From CAZNLL01 sp964573885 (lineage in GTDB: Bacteria > Desulfobacterota > DSM-4660 > Desulfatiglandales > Desulfatiglandaceae), in contig CAZNLL010000020.1 in assembly GCA_964573885.1 (NCBI GenBank), positions 1 to 38,858 of the forward strand: a DNA stretch of 38,858 nucleotides, written 5' to 3'. Positions 31,658-38,858 of the stretch are shown one piece after another (position 1 is the stretch's first letter; each line of letters opens with the position of its first letter). The position numbers and the translations under genes were made by a program. The notes under the pieces were generated by a model that had not been told where the DNA came from, ran no database searches, and saw only the letters and a program-made list of their open reading frames with translations.

Positions 31658-33160
31658 ATGATCTTTGAAGCACGCCATCTTTCTAAGGCCTTCGGGGGAA
31701 TAAAGGCGGTTGATGACGTCTCTCTCCAAATCGAGGAGGGTGAGGTCAGTTCCATCATAGGGCCCAACGGCGCAGGGAAAAGTACGCTCTTTAATCTCTT
31801 TACCGGGCACCTTCGCCCTGACACGGGGGAACTCTTTTACAAGGATGAAAATATCACCACATTACCCCCTTATAAAATCTCCAAGATGGGCATCGGCAGA
31901 TCCTTTCAGCGGGTCAACGTCTTTCCGGAGCTCAGTGTTTTTGAAAATGTCCAGCTTTCCCTGCTCTCCGGGCGGGGCCTTGGAAGCCGTCTCTTTCAGG
32001 GTGCGGGCAAGATGCTGGTCACAGAAACCCGGGACCTCCTCGACCTTGTGGGACTTGGAGACAAGGAAGGGTCCCCGGCGGGATTCCTCTCATACGGAGA
32101 TCAAAAAAGGCTTGAAGTGGGCATCGCCCTGGGGGGAGCCCCCGAGCTCCTGCTCCTTGATGAGCCTACGGCCGGGATGAGCCCCGAAGACACCGTCAAC
32201 TTCACCCGCTTTATCCAAAAACTCGCCAAGGACCGTCACCTTACGGTGGTATTCGTTGAACATGATATGAAGGTGGTATTCACCATCTCCGACAAGATCA
32301 GGGTCATGGACCACGGAGCCATTATCGCCACCGGAACCCCTGAAGAAATACAGGCCAACAAAGAGGTGCAGCGTGTGTATCTTGCCGATGCGGATAAGAT
32401 CTCCGAGGAGCAGGTTGTATCTGTATCGCCCGGGCCCGTGGAGGTCCCCGAAAAGGCCAACATCCTGGATGTCAAGGAAATAGACACCTTTTACGGCCTA
32501 AGCCACATTCTCTTTAAACTGTCCCTGAAGGTGGACGAGGGGGAGGTCATCTCCATCCTGGGGAGAAACGGGGTAGGAAAAACAACCACCCTGAAGAGCA
32601 TCATGGGACTTACCCCCCCCAAAAGGGGGAGCATCAAGTTCCTTGAAAAAGAAATCCGGGGGCGAAAGCCCTTTCATATCTCCCGCATGGGTATCGGCTT
32701 TGTCCCGGAGGAAAGAATCATCTTTCCCGATCTCTCGGTGGCGGAGAACCTGGAGATCGCCAGGAAACCCCCTACGGGTGAGTTCAACTGGACCCCCCAA
32801 GAAATCTACCAAATATTTCCCGTCCTCAGCAAGAGAAAGAACCAGAAAGGAGGGACCCTCAGCGGGGGAGAACAACAGATGCTCACCATCGCCAGGACCC
32901 TCATGGGCAACCCTCAATTGCTGCTCCTGGATGAACCCTCCGAGGGGCTTGCCCCCTTGGTGGTTAAGACCGTGTATGAGCAACTGGGCATCCTAAAAGG
33001 CCACGGCATGTCCATTCTCTTGTCCGAGCAGAATTCCACCTTCGCCCTGATCTTATCAGACCGGACCTATGTGCTCGAAAAGGGGCATATTTGCTGGGAA
33101 GGAGAACCCCGAGAGCTGAGAGAAAATCCCGAGATCATGAAAAAATACCTGGGTGTCTAG
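31658..33160 (+). CDS. Fused LivG-LivF ABC ATPase
   Basis: 500 residues with two full ABC domains. Domain 1 (LivG-like, ~1-245): Walker A GPNGAGKST, QRVNVFPELSVFENV, signature LSYGDQKRLEVG, Walker B LLLLDEPTAGMSP, and the LivG C-terminal GTPEEIQANKEVQRVYL. Linker ~246-268 (EEQVVSVSPGPVEVPEKA). Domain 2 (LivF-like, ~269-500): Walker A GRNGVGKTT (~302), signature LSGGEQQM (~402), Walker B LLLLDEPSEGLAP, SEQN switch, and C-terminal ENPEIMKKYLGV. In most Liv systems these are two separate proteins, so the single chain is an operon fusion that fixes the ATPase heterodimer. All catalytic motifs look intact. Confidence 0.92.
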   Translation: MIFEARHLSKAFGGIKAVDDVSLQIEEGEVSSIIGPNGAGKSTLFNLFTGHLRPDTGELFYKDENITTLPPYKISKMGIGRSFQRVNVFPELSVFENVQLSLLSGRGLGSRLFQGAGKMLVTETRDLLDLVGLGDKEGSPAGFLSYGDQKRLEVGIALGGAPELLLLDEPTAGMSPEDTVNFTRFIQKLAKDRHLTVVFVEHDMKVVFTISDKIRVMDHGAIIATGTPEEIQANKEVQRVYLADADKISEEQVVSVSPGPVEVPEKANILDVKEIDTFYGLSHILFKLSLKVDEGEVISILGRNGVGKTTTLKSIMGLTPPKRGSIKFLEKEIRGRKPFHISRMGIGFVPEERIIFPDLSVAENLEIARKPPTGEFNWTPQEIYQIFPVLSKRKNQKGGTLSGGEQQMLTIARTLMGNPQLLLLDEPSEGLAPLVVKTVYEQLGILKGHGMSILLSEQNSTFALILSDRTYVLEKGHICWEGEPRELRENPEIMKKYLGV

Positions 33161-33175
33161 TCCCCTGCCGCAGGT

Positions 33176-33811
33176 CTAACCCCGGGCGAAAGGGTTTGTC
33201 CTCCTCTCGTATTCCACGGTTGAAGAGCAAGCCCGGCCGTAATCATGTCCCGGCCACACCCTGGTCCCGCCGGGCAGGGTATAGATCTTCTCCCGGATGG
33301 ATCGGAGCAGCAGGTCAGGGGAACCTCCCCGCAGGTCGGTCCGGCCCACCCCACCCACAAAGAGCGTATCCCCCGTAAACAGATGCCCCCGGGTATAAAG
33401 GCAGATGCCCCCCGGGGTGTGGCCCGGCGTATGAAGCACTGTGAGGGTTGTAAATCCTATCCCAATGGCATCTCTGTCCTTAAGCAGAATATCAGGCCTC
33501 GGTGAGCCTTTGCCGCCCAAAAGTCTTGATAAAACACGGTTCAACGGCCTTTCCAAAAGGGGGGCGTCTTGCTCATGGATCAGCAACTTGGCCCCGGTGG
33601 CGGCCCTCACCGTCCTGTTGCCGGCCGTATGATCCGCATGTCCATGGGTGTTGATGATGTGGGTCACCTTATATCCAAGGTCTCCCACCTGGGAGAGGAT
33701 GCGGCCTGTTTCAAAGGCCGGATCAATGAGGCCACAGGTCCTTGTCTTCTCGTCCCCCACCACGTAGCAAAAGGCGGCCATACGTTTCATTTTGATCTGT
33801 CTGAGCAGCAG
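33176..33811 (-). CDS. Metallo-beta-lactamase-fold hydrolase (glyoxalase II/ETHE1-like)
   Basis: About 204-211 residues. Metal motif INTHGHADHTAGNR (T-H-x-H-x-D-H), downstream His in HTPGHTPGG, Asp in FTGDTLFVGGVGRTD, and final His in VWPGHDYG. Family members include glyoxalase II and persulfide dioxygenases. The conventional start is ATG 33790, but the family normally has a few more N-terminal residues (LLLRQIKMKRMAAF). CTG 33811 or 33808, with AGGAGG at 33820-33826 on the minus strand, would supply them, so a CTG start is likely. It converges on the Liv operon, whose stop is 15 bases away; a persulfide role would suit the rhodanese but is unproven. Confidence 0.82.
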   Translation of the reverse strand: MLLRQIKMKRMAAFCYVVGDEKTRTCGLIDPAFETGRILSQVGDLGYKVTHIINTHGHADHTAGNRTVRAATGAKLLIHEQDAPLLERPLNRVLSRLLGGKGSPRPDILLKDRDAIGIGFTTLTVLHTPGHTPGGICLYTRGHLFTGDTLFVGGVGRTDLRGGSPDLLLRSIREKIYTLPGGTRVWPGHDYGRACSSTVEYERRTNPFARG

Positions 33812-33826
33812 GGTATTTCTCCTCCT

Positions 33827-34190
33827 ATTCCTGCACTGTCCATTCCCGGTCTGGGCGGGCAGGGGTCAAAAACCTGACACCGTGCATGTCACTTTATCAT
33901 ATTGTCTTATGAAGTTTTAGATTTTTGAATAAGGCCAAGTTACTCGAAGAGGTTAAAGGGTCGGTAAGGACACATATTCTTTGCCTTCGCTTCGCCGGGC
34001 CCAGGCCACCCCTACAGGGCGGATCCCGGTTTCTTTTCAAGCATCTCAATACACCGCGCCCCGTAATTCTTTAAAAGAAGTACCATGGCTAAATTCCCTC
34101 ATACCCGGGACCTGGCATGATTCCTGCTAAAGTTTCCAGAGGAGGTTCTTGGGGGTGCCCTTGCTTTCTCTAAAAGGGGAGGAACGTTTC
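33827..34190. other. Intergenic region before the hybrid kinase
   Basis: About 360 bases between divergent genes, with no convincing gene. Its main feature is the sigma-54 type promoter at 34113-34128. The rest is mixed sequence without clear repeats. Confidence 0.5.
34113..34128 (+). promoter_or_regulatory. Sigma-54 type promoter for the hybrid kinase
   Basis: TGGCATGATTCCTGCT has the invariant GG and GC separated by 10 bases, as in -24/-12 sigma-54 promoters (consensus TGGCAC-N5-TTGCA). Transcription would start near 34139, about 50 bases before ATG 34191. Confidence 0.55.
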
Positions 34191-36710
34191 ATGGCGGAGG
34201 AACCCACCTATGAAGATCTGAAAAAAAGGATCAAAAAACTGGAAAAAGATGCCTCTAAACAAAAAGGGGCGGAGGCGGACTTAAGATACCGGATTGAAGT
34301 GGATGACCTTATCACCTCCATATCCACCCACTTCATCAACCTCTCATCAGATGAGATCGACCAAGGCATCCAGACCGCCCTGGAAAGGATGGGAGAACTT
34401 GTGGGCAGTGACCGGAGCTACCTCTTCAGGTTTTCTCCCGCGGGGGATACCATGTCATGCCTCTATGAATGGGTGTCTGAAGGGACCGAACCCCAGATAG
34501 AACAACTCAAGGATGTCTCCCCCCACAGCCTGCCCCGGTTTATGGCCTTCATGGAGAGACTTGAGGTCTATAACGTTCCCTCCGTCCCTGATCTGCCCCC
34601 AGAGGCGGACACGGAGAAGTCCCATTTTCAAGAACAGGGGATCCAATCCCTGGTCTGTGTGCCCGTGCATCTGCGGGGGGCCCTTTTCGGGTTCCTGGGG
34701 TTTGATTCGGTAAAACAGGGAAGATACTGGTCCGAGGACCTGATCTCTCTCCTTAAAATCGTGGGGGAGCTCTTTGTGAACGCCCTGGAACGGAAACGGA
34801 TGGAGGAGTTCCTCAAGGAAAGCGAGAGAAGATACCGCGAGGTTCTCGAAAACATTGTGGAGGGCTATTATGAAGTCGACCTCTCCGGGTCCCTCACTTT
34901 CTTCAATAACAGCCTCTGTGAGATGTCCGGGGCTTCCCATGATGAATTGATGGATCTGAATTACCGGGATTATACGGACCCGGACACGGCCGACCGGATC
35001 TACCAGACCTTTAGTCAGGTCTATCACACCGGAGAATCTGTTAAGGGATTTGAGTACGAGGTCTTCTTCGAGAAAAAGGGCGCTTCCGCCACGGTGGAGA
35101 CCTCCGTGTCCCTTAAGAGAGACCCCCAGGGCCGGCCCACCGGGTTCCGGGGTATGATCCGGGATATCACGGACCGAAAGGCCATGGAGGCGGCCCTTCG
35201 CAGAGAAAAGGAAAAATTCCGCGCCCTCGTGGAAGACTGCCCCCTGGGGGTATCGCTCATTGCAGAAGACGGGACCTATAAGCACGTGAATCCCAAGTTC
35301 GTCGAAATGTTCGGGTATGCCCTCCAGGATGTCCCTACGGGCAAAGAATGGTTTCAGAAGGCCTTCCCGGACAGGGCCTACAGGAGGGATGTCATCTCCC
35401 GCTGGATCAACGATTTCAAGGGATCCAGGCATGGAGAGTCCAGGCCCCGCACATTCAAGGTGAGGTGCAAGGACGGATCCGAAAAGATGATCCATTTCAG
35501 GCCCGTGGCCATGGAGTCGGGTCAGCAACTGGTCATGTATGAGGACGTGACCGAAAAAAGGCGGCTCGAAATGCAGCTCTACCAGGCCCAGAAGATGGAG
35601 GCCATCGGAACCCTTTCTGGGGGAATCGCCCATGATTTCAACAACCTTCTCATGGCCATCCAGGGGAACGCCTCCCTCATGCTCACAGAGACGCATTCCG
35701 AGAGCCCCCATTATGGCTTTCTGACCAATATCGTTAAGCAGGTCCAAAGTGGGGCCAAATTGACCAGCCAGCTCCTCGGGTTTTCAAGAAAGGGGCGGTA
35801 TGAGATCAAGGCCATCAATCTAAACCAGGCGGTCAAGGACGTGTGTGAGACCTTTGCCAGGACCAGGAAAGATATCAAGATCCACCAGGACCTTACCCCG
35901 GAAATACTCGCCATCCATGCGGACCGGGGACAGATTGAGCAGATCCTCCTAAACCTGTATGTGAACGCAGCGGACGCCATGCCCGGAGGGGGAGACCTCC
36001 ACGTGACCACCATGAACACCACCCATGAAAGCATGAAGGCCGACCTCTATACGCCGAAGCCGGGCCTCTACCTCTTACTGGAGATAAGGGATACGGGCAT
36101 GGGTATGGATAAAGAGACCACCAAACGTATTTTTGATCCCTTCTTCACCACCAAAGAGATGGGAAGGGGCACCGGCCTGGGTCTGGCCTCGGTCTACGGC
36201 ATTGTCAAGGGTCATGGAGGCTATATCGATGTGCATTCCATCAAGGGCGGGGGAACCACCTTCAGCATATATCTGCCTGCCTCCAGGACCCTGATTCCCG
36301 GGGAGGAACCCGGGACAGGCGAAGAGGTCGCCGGGGGAAGGGGAACCATACTCCTGGTGGATGATGAGCATATGGTCCTGGATGTGGGTGCGCAGATGCT
36401 GGAACACCTGGGATACACCGTGCTCCAGGCCGCTTCAGGATCCGAGGCCATCCGTCTCTACAGAAAGAACATGGACACAATCGATCTGGTGATCCTGGAT
36501 ATGATCATGCCCGAAATGGGAGGAGGCAAGGTCTATGACAGGCTCAAAGCGCTCAACCCCGATGTGCGTGTTCTCCTCTCAAGCGGATACAGCCTGGAAG
36601 GGGAGGCCAAGGAAATCCTGGACCGGGGATGCGGCGGCTTCATCCAGAAGCCCTTTGACATCAAAGACGTCTCCCGGAAAATAAGGCAAATCTTGAGCAG
36701 ACCATCATAG
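34191..36710 (+). CDS. Hybrid sensor histidine kinase (GAF-PAS-PAS-HisKA-HATPase-REC)
   Basis: 839 residues from ATG 34191, preceded by AGGGGAGGA; a TTG at 34149 would add 14. Order: N-terminal coiled coil (MAEEPTYEDLKKRIKKLEKD), GAF (~40-205), two PAS domains (~215-335 and ~338-460), HisKA with H-box GGIAHDFNNLLMAIQG (~478), HATPase_c with GTGLGLASVYGIVKGHGGYI, then a REC domain with LILVDDE-like ILLVDDEHMVL, phospho-acceptor Asp ~770 (LVILDMIMPEMGG) and IQKPFD. There is no transmembrane segment, so it senses a cytoplasmic cue. The attached receiver probably passes phosphate on or tunes the kinase. No regulator is adjacent; a sigma-54 type promoter precedes it. Confidence 0.9.
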   Translation: MAEEPTYEDLKKRIKKLEKDASKQKGAEADLRYRIEVDDLITSISTHFINLSSDEIDQGIQTALERMGELVGSDRSYLFRFSPAGDTMSCLYEWVSEGTEPQIEQLKDVSPHSLPRFMAFMERLEVYNVPSVPDLPPEADTEKSHFQEQGIQSLVCVPVHLRGALFGFLGFDSVKQGRYWSEDLISLLKIVGELFVNALERKRMEEFLKESERRYREVLENIVEGYYEVDLSGSLTFFNNSLCEMSGASHDELMDLNYRDYTDPDTADRIYQTFSQVYHTGESVKGFEYEVFFEKKGASATVETSVSLKRDPQGRPTGFRGMIRDITDRKAMEAALRREKEKFRALVEDCPLGVSLIAEDGTYKHVNPKFVEMFGYALQDVPTGKEWFQKAFPDRAYRRDVISRWINDFKGSRHGESRPRTFKVRCKDGSEKMIHFRPVAMESGQQLVMYEDVTEKRRLEMQLYQAQKMEAIGTLSGGIAHDFNNLLMAIQGNASLMLTETHSESPHYGFLTNIVKQVQSGAKLTSQLLGFSRKGRYEIKAINLNQAVKDVCETFARTRKDIKIHQDLTPEILAIHADRGQIEQILLNLYVNAADAMPGGGDLHVTTMNTTHESMKADLYTPKPGLYLLLEIRDTGMGMDKETTKRIFDPFFTTKEMGRGTGLGLASVYGIVKGHGGYIDVHSIKGGGTTFSIYLPASRTLIPGEEPGTGEEVAGGRGTILLVDDEHMVLDVGAQMLEHLGYTVLQAASGSEAIRLYRKNMDTIDLVILDMIMPEMGGGKVYDRLKALNPDVRVLLSSGYSLEGEAKEILDRGCGGFIQKPFDIKDVSRKIRQILSRPS

Positions 36711-36874
36711 AGCGTTTTATAGCACTGGCTATTCACAAATTATCCAGAAATGAGATATTTTTTACAAAATCAAGGAAATCGAGGGATGACGCGGAGTTGT
36801 ACTATACTACACCGCACAAGTGATCCCGCAGATTGACGCCGAGTTTGTGAAAAAGCGCCATTTATGGATGGAAA

Positions 36875-37195
36875 CTATTTAGGAGGCCTGAACCGCTCCA
36901 TAGCAGGCTGCCACACCCCGTAGAAATGGTCCCAGAAAAGGCTCTGGGCCATTACAAAGCGATTGTGCCTTGAACCGGCCCCTTTCATCTTCCTGTCCCA
37001 GGAGGCCTGCAAGGTCCGAAGCCTTTCTCTCTCCAACTCGCCTCTTGCGCTGTTGATAACGTCATCGATCATGCGCTTTCTTTCCCTTTCAAAGGCAAAC
37101 CGGTCCTCTCTAAAGAGCCTGGCGAGCCTTTCATGCTCTGTTAGGGATTCCCGCTCCCGCTTCTCCTTCTCCTCCACACAATCCTTTTTTCCCAT
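36875..37195 (-). CDS. DUF3135-like small protein
   Basis: 106 residues, highly charged and helical. LARLFREDRFAFERERKRMI and DVINSARGELERERLRTLQA, followed by SWDRK and AQSLFWDHF, match the pattern of DUF3135 proteins, whose role is unknown to me. ATG 37195 is preceded by AGAGGGGAAA; a GTG at 37201 would add two residues. It is alone on the minus strand between two plus-strand transcripts. Confidence 0.6.
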   Translation of the reverse strand: MGKKDCVEEKEKRERESLTEHERLARLFREDRFAFERERKRMIDDVINSARGELERERLRTLQASWDRKMKGAGSRHNRFVMAQSLFWDHFYGVWQPAMERFRPPK

Positions 37196-37201
37196 TTTCA
37201 C

Positions 37202-37690
37202 TTTCCCCTCTCCCGTGTTTCGTCGAACGGCTCAATCGTCTTGTCACCGGATAACGAATCGAGCCTTAAGGACCTTCAAGAACAGCCCCGGCCGATTTGT
37301 GCTCCGACAGGCGGCGTGTCCACGCACCTTTTGTCAATCATTTGACACCTATGACAGGAGCACGCCACAACGCACCTGACCACCGATTGGCTCCTGGTAA
37401 CCAAACACATTCCCTGTAGTGTACTATCCGATTCGATAACCATATTTTGTTATTCATGTAAAGAAAAATCTACATATTGGGAATATGTAAAAAATTCCAC
37501 GCATCGGTTCATGCCGTCCCCGTCGTCCGCAAGAATGATTTCAACCCCGGATCCAGGCAAAACATTCCACCTGGCACGCCCGGACGTCAATATTTTGACG
37601 GGTAGAAGCGTTTCGTTCAGGCCGGGACAAGGGTGAGGCATAACTATAACAGATTGATATTATTAACGGATTGACAGTTTGCCTCCCCTT
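37202..37690. other. Long intergenic region
   Basis: About 490 bases with no persuasive gene on either strand. Open frames here have no ribosome sites or recognisable motifs. The centre (37430-37500) and the end (37640-37690) are AT-rich. It may hold the upstream activator sites for the sigma-54 promoter that follows, but no repeat or palindrome that I can identify. Confidence 0.45.
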
Positions 37691-37695
37691 TTTTT

Positions 37696-37711
37696 TGGCA
37701 TACAGCTTGCA
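37696..37711 (+). promoter_or_regulatory. Strong sigma-54 type promoter
   Basis: TGGCATACAGCTTGCA, preceded by a T tract, fits -24/-12 sites well: GG at 37697-37698, GC at 37709-37710, 10 bases between, and TTGCA intact. Start of transcription near 37722 gives a leader of ~250 bases before ATG 37975. Confidence 0.75.
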
Positions 37712-37783
37712 AGAAAATTAAGCGACCCTCGTTTGAGGTCCAAATTTTTCAACGCGGGTCAAGGAGCAAAAGAGAAATCGGAT

Positions 37784-37893
37784 ACTGGAAACTCGAACCT
37801 TTTCGAAGCTCCCGCGGGGCAGGGAAACTGGGAGGAACTGTTTGAGCAGTCGAGTGGTCGAGGAGTCAAATCGTCGGGTGTGGAGTTTCCAGT
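37784..37893. repeat. Inverted repeat in the leader of the HTH-PAS gene
   Basis: ACTGGAAACTC (37784-37794) and GAGTTTCCAGT (37883-37893) are perfect 11-bp arms about 88 bases apart. Related words GGGAAACTGGGAG (37821-37834) and AGTTTC (37891-37903) occur between and after. As RNA it could fold the leader; as DNA it may be a dispersed intergenic repeat. Confidence 0.5.
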
Positions 37894-37974
37894 TTCAAGT
37901 TTCGGCAACCCGGTTTCCCTCCGCCCTTGCCATCCGACACGGGGCTTTTTTGAACCGGCAATGGAGGCATTTTC

Positions 37975-38703
37975 ATGGCCACACAACAGACAATCTCGGT
38001 ACCTGAAGCGGCGGAGCTTTGCGGTGTCAGCCGGGGCACCATAAACAACTGGATCCAGGCAAAACGATTGGTTGCCAGGCGGACGGGCAGGGTCTACACG
38101 ATCCACACGACCGATCTTTTGGTGTTTCTCGATGCCATGGGGAAGCCCATCCCTGCCGGGCTTGAAAACGAAAAATTCACGCACCCGCTGTTCAGGAGCT
38201 TTCAGCACTGCTGGGACTATTTTGGTGATCACCATCACGGTGGGAATTGCGAAGCGTGCGTGGTGTCAAAAAACAATCTGGCCGCCTGTTTCGCCGCAAA
38301 GAAAAGCAACCGCCTAACGAGCCCGAAGGCCTGCCATACATGCTCCTATTACCACACGATGTTTTTCCCGAGGATCCGGTTCATCCTTCAATTGGGGATC
38401 CCCGCGGCCGCGTGCAACGGGCTTTATTTCTGGGGAGCGAACCGCCGGTGGGCTGAGATCTGCGGGGTTCAGCCCGAAGCCTTTATCGGCATGGATATCG
38501 AAAACGTCATTCATTCGGACTCTTTGAGCACGGTGATTTCCCTCCTCAAAAAAAGAGAGATGGAAGAAGACCTTCCGCCGCCGGTGGAAGTCGGCGTGAA
38601 AACCGGGGCAGGAGCGAAGCGGGCATTGAGCCTCTCGGTTTTGCCCCTGGATGAACCTGCCGGGGCATCGCTTCTTCTCGGGGGGTTGTTGCGTGGCAGG
38701 TGA
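37975..38703 (+). CDS. HTH / Cys-cluster / PAS-like regulatory protein
   Basis: 242 residues. Residues 6-52 (SVPEAAELCGVSRGTINNWI, KRLVARRTGR) are an excisionase/MerR-type helix-turn-helix. Residues 86-130 are Cys/His-rich: HHH at 86-88, C92-x2-C95, C105, C120-x2-C123, which could bind zinc or an iron-sulfur cluster. The last part (~135-235) is PAS-like: NGLYFWGANRRWAEICGVQP, FIGMDIENVIHSD. A DNA-binding, metal- or redox-sensing regulator is the best reading. A strong sigma-54 promoter and a long leader precede it, and the next gene starts six bases after its stop. I do not recall a named family with this order. Confidence 0.65.
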   Translation: MATQQTISVPEAAELCGVSRGTINNWIQAKRLVARRTGRVYTIHTTDLLVFLDAMGKPIPAGLENEKFTHPLFRSFQHCWDYFGDHHHGGNCEACVVSKNNLAACFAAKKSNRLTSPKACHTCSYYHTMFFPRIRFILQLGIPAAACNGLYFWGANRRWAEICGVQPEAFIGMDIENVIHSDSLSTVISLLKKREMEEDLPPPVEVGVKTGAGAKRALSLSVLPLDEPAGASLLLGGLLRGR

Positions 38704-38709
38704 AACGGG

Positions 38710-38858
38710 GTGATTCCCATCAGACTTGAGACGAACGGAAAGGCAATGCGCCCGATAGTATCAAAATTTGAGCTTGTCTGGAATGCCCTGAAAAGGCTCG
38801 ATATTCCGCTTCTGAAAAAAGCCGTGATGGAAAAAGCGCCGGCCTGTTTTCGAGGCAA
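38710..38858 (+). CDS. Start of a further gene, cut by the window edge
   Basis: GTG 38710 opens a frame with no stop to the end of the window (49 codons): VIPIRLETNGKAMRPIVSKF, ELVWNALKRLDIPLLKKAVM. GGCAGGTGA upstream serves as ribosome site, and it is six bases behind the HTH-PAS gene, so the two form an operon. I do not recognise the family; the visible part looks like a soluble protein. Confidence 0.55.
   Translation, partial: MIPIRLETNGKAMRPIVSKFELVWNALKRLDIPLLKKAVMEKAPACFRG

Noticed and set aside
34455..35747. 430-codon minus-strand open frame antisense to the hybrid kinase
   Set aside because: The plus strand has GAF, PAS and H-box motifs; the antisense product has no recognisable feature or ribosome site.
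1..38858. CRISPR arrays, rRNA genes, complete insertion sequences
   Set aside because: No regularly spaced direct repeats, rRNA signatures or transposase reading frames were seen anywhere in the window.

Overview
The window looks like a chromosome segment of an anaerobic Desulfobacterota-type (deltaproteobacterial) bacterium. This rests on gene content, not a marker gene: B12-dependent acyl-CoA mutase subunits, several CoA-transferases, PAS/GAF hybrid kinases with a typical N-terminal coiled coil, a branched-chain-type (Liv) ABC importer for organic acids, and two sigma-54 type promoters. Gene order is ordinary single-copy chromosome apart from the left ~3.4 kb, which is an accessory junk zone.

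Left edge (1-3400): the 3' half of a tRNA-Arg(ACG) gene with its terminator. This is what remains at the far end of an element that integrated into a tRNA, and the element should lie to the left of the window. It is followed by debris: a nucleotidyltransferase fragment, a UPF0175 antitoxin whose PIN-type toxin is cut off after about 16 codons, a TetR-regulator/methyltransferase operon with a near-perfect promoter and palindromic operator, a possible solo insertion-sequence end, and a C-terminal PIN (VapC) fragment.

3400-6550: a small unknown protein, a DUF5752-like protein, a GT4 trehalose synthase-like glycosyltransferase and an OtsB-type phosphatase, probably one trehalose operon. 6600-9200: groES-groEL without a CIRCE operator, then a small unknown protein.

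9200-15015: an acyl-CoA cluster. It holds a crotonase stub, a divergent HMG-CoA-lyase-like enzyme (minus strand), and on the plus strand a MaoC-type hydratase pair, an acetyl-CoA hydrolase/transferase-family CoA-transferase, and separate large and small subunits of a B12-dependent mutase. The mutase lacks the Tyr-His pair expected in methylmalonyl-CoA mutase, and the lyase lacks the HMG-CoA lyase cysteine. Together they suggest a branched-acid pathway with a non-standard substrate.

15041-18424 (minus): recQ followed by a short protein that joins the start of a DUF6079/BREX-type ATPase to a PglZ-like phosphatase domain. 18600-23490: a lipoprotein membrane-fusion protein, an RND pump and, one base overlapping, a DUF47/PhoU-like protein.

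24060-33160: an IclR-controlled catabolic operon with a four-domain rhodanese, a GctA/GctB-like CoA-transferase pair, and a Liv importer whose two ATPases (LivG and LivF) are fused in one polypeptide. A metallo-beta-lactamase-fold hydrolase converges on it. 34100-38858: a sigma-54-promoted GAF/PAS hybrid histidine kinase, a DUF3135-like protein, and a sigma-54-promoted HTH/Cys-cluster/PAS protein with a further gene running off the right edge.

All family calls come from reading motifs by eye; no database search was made.
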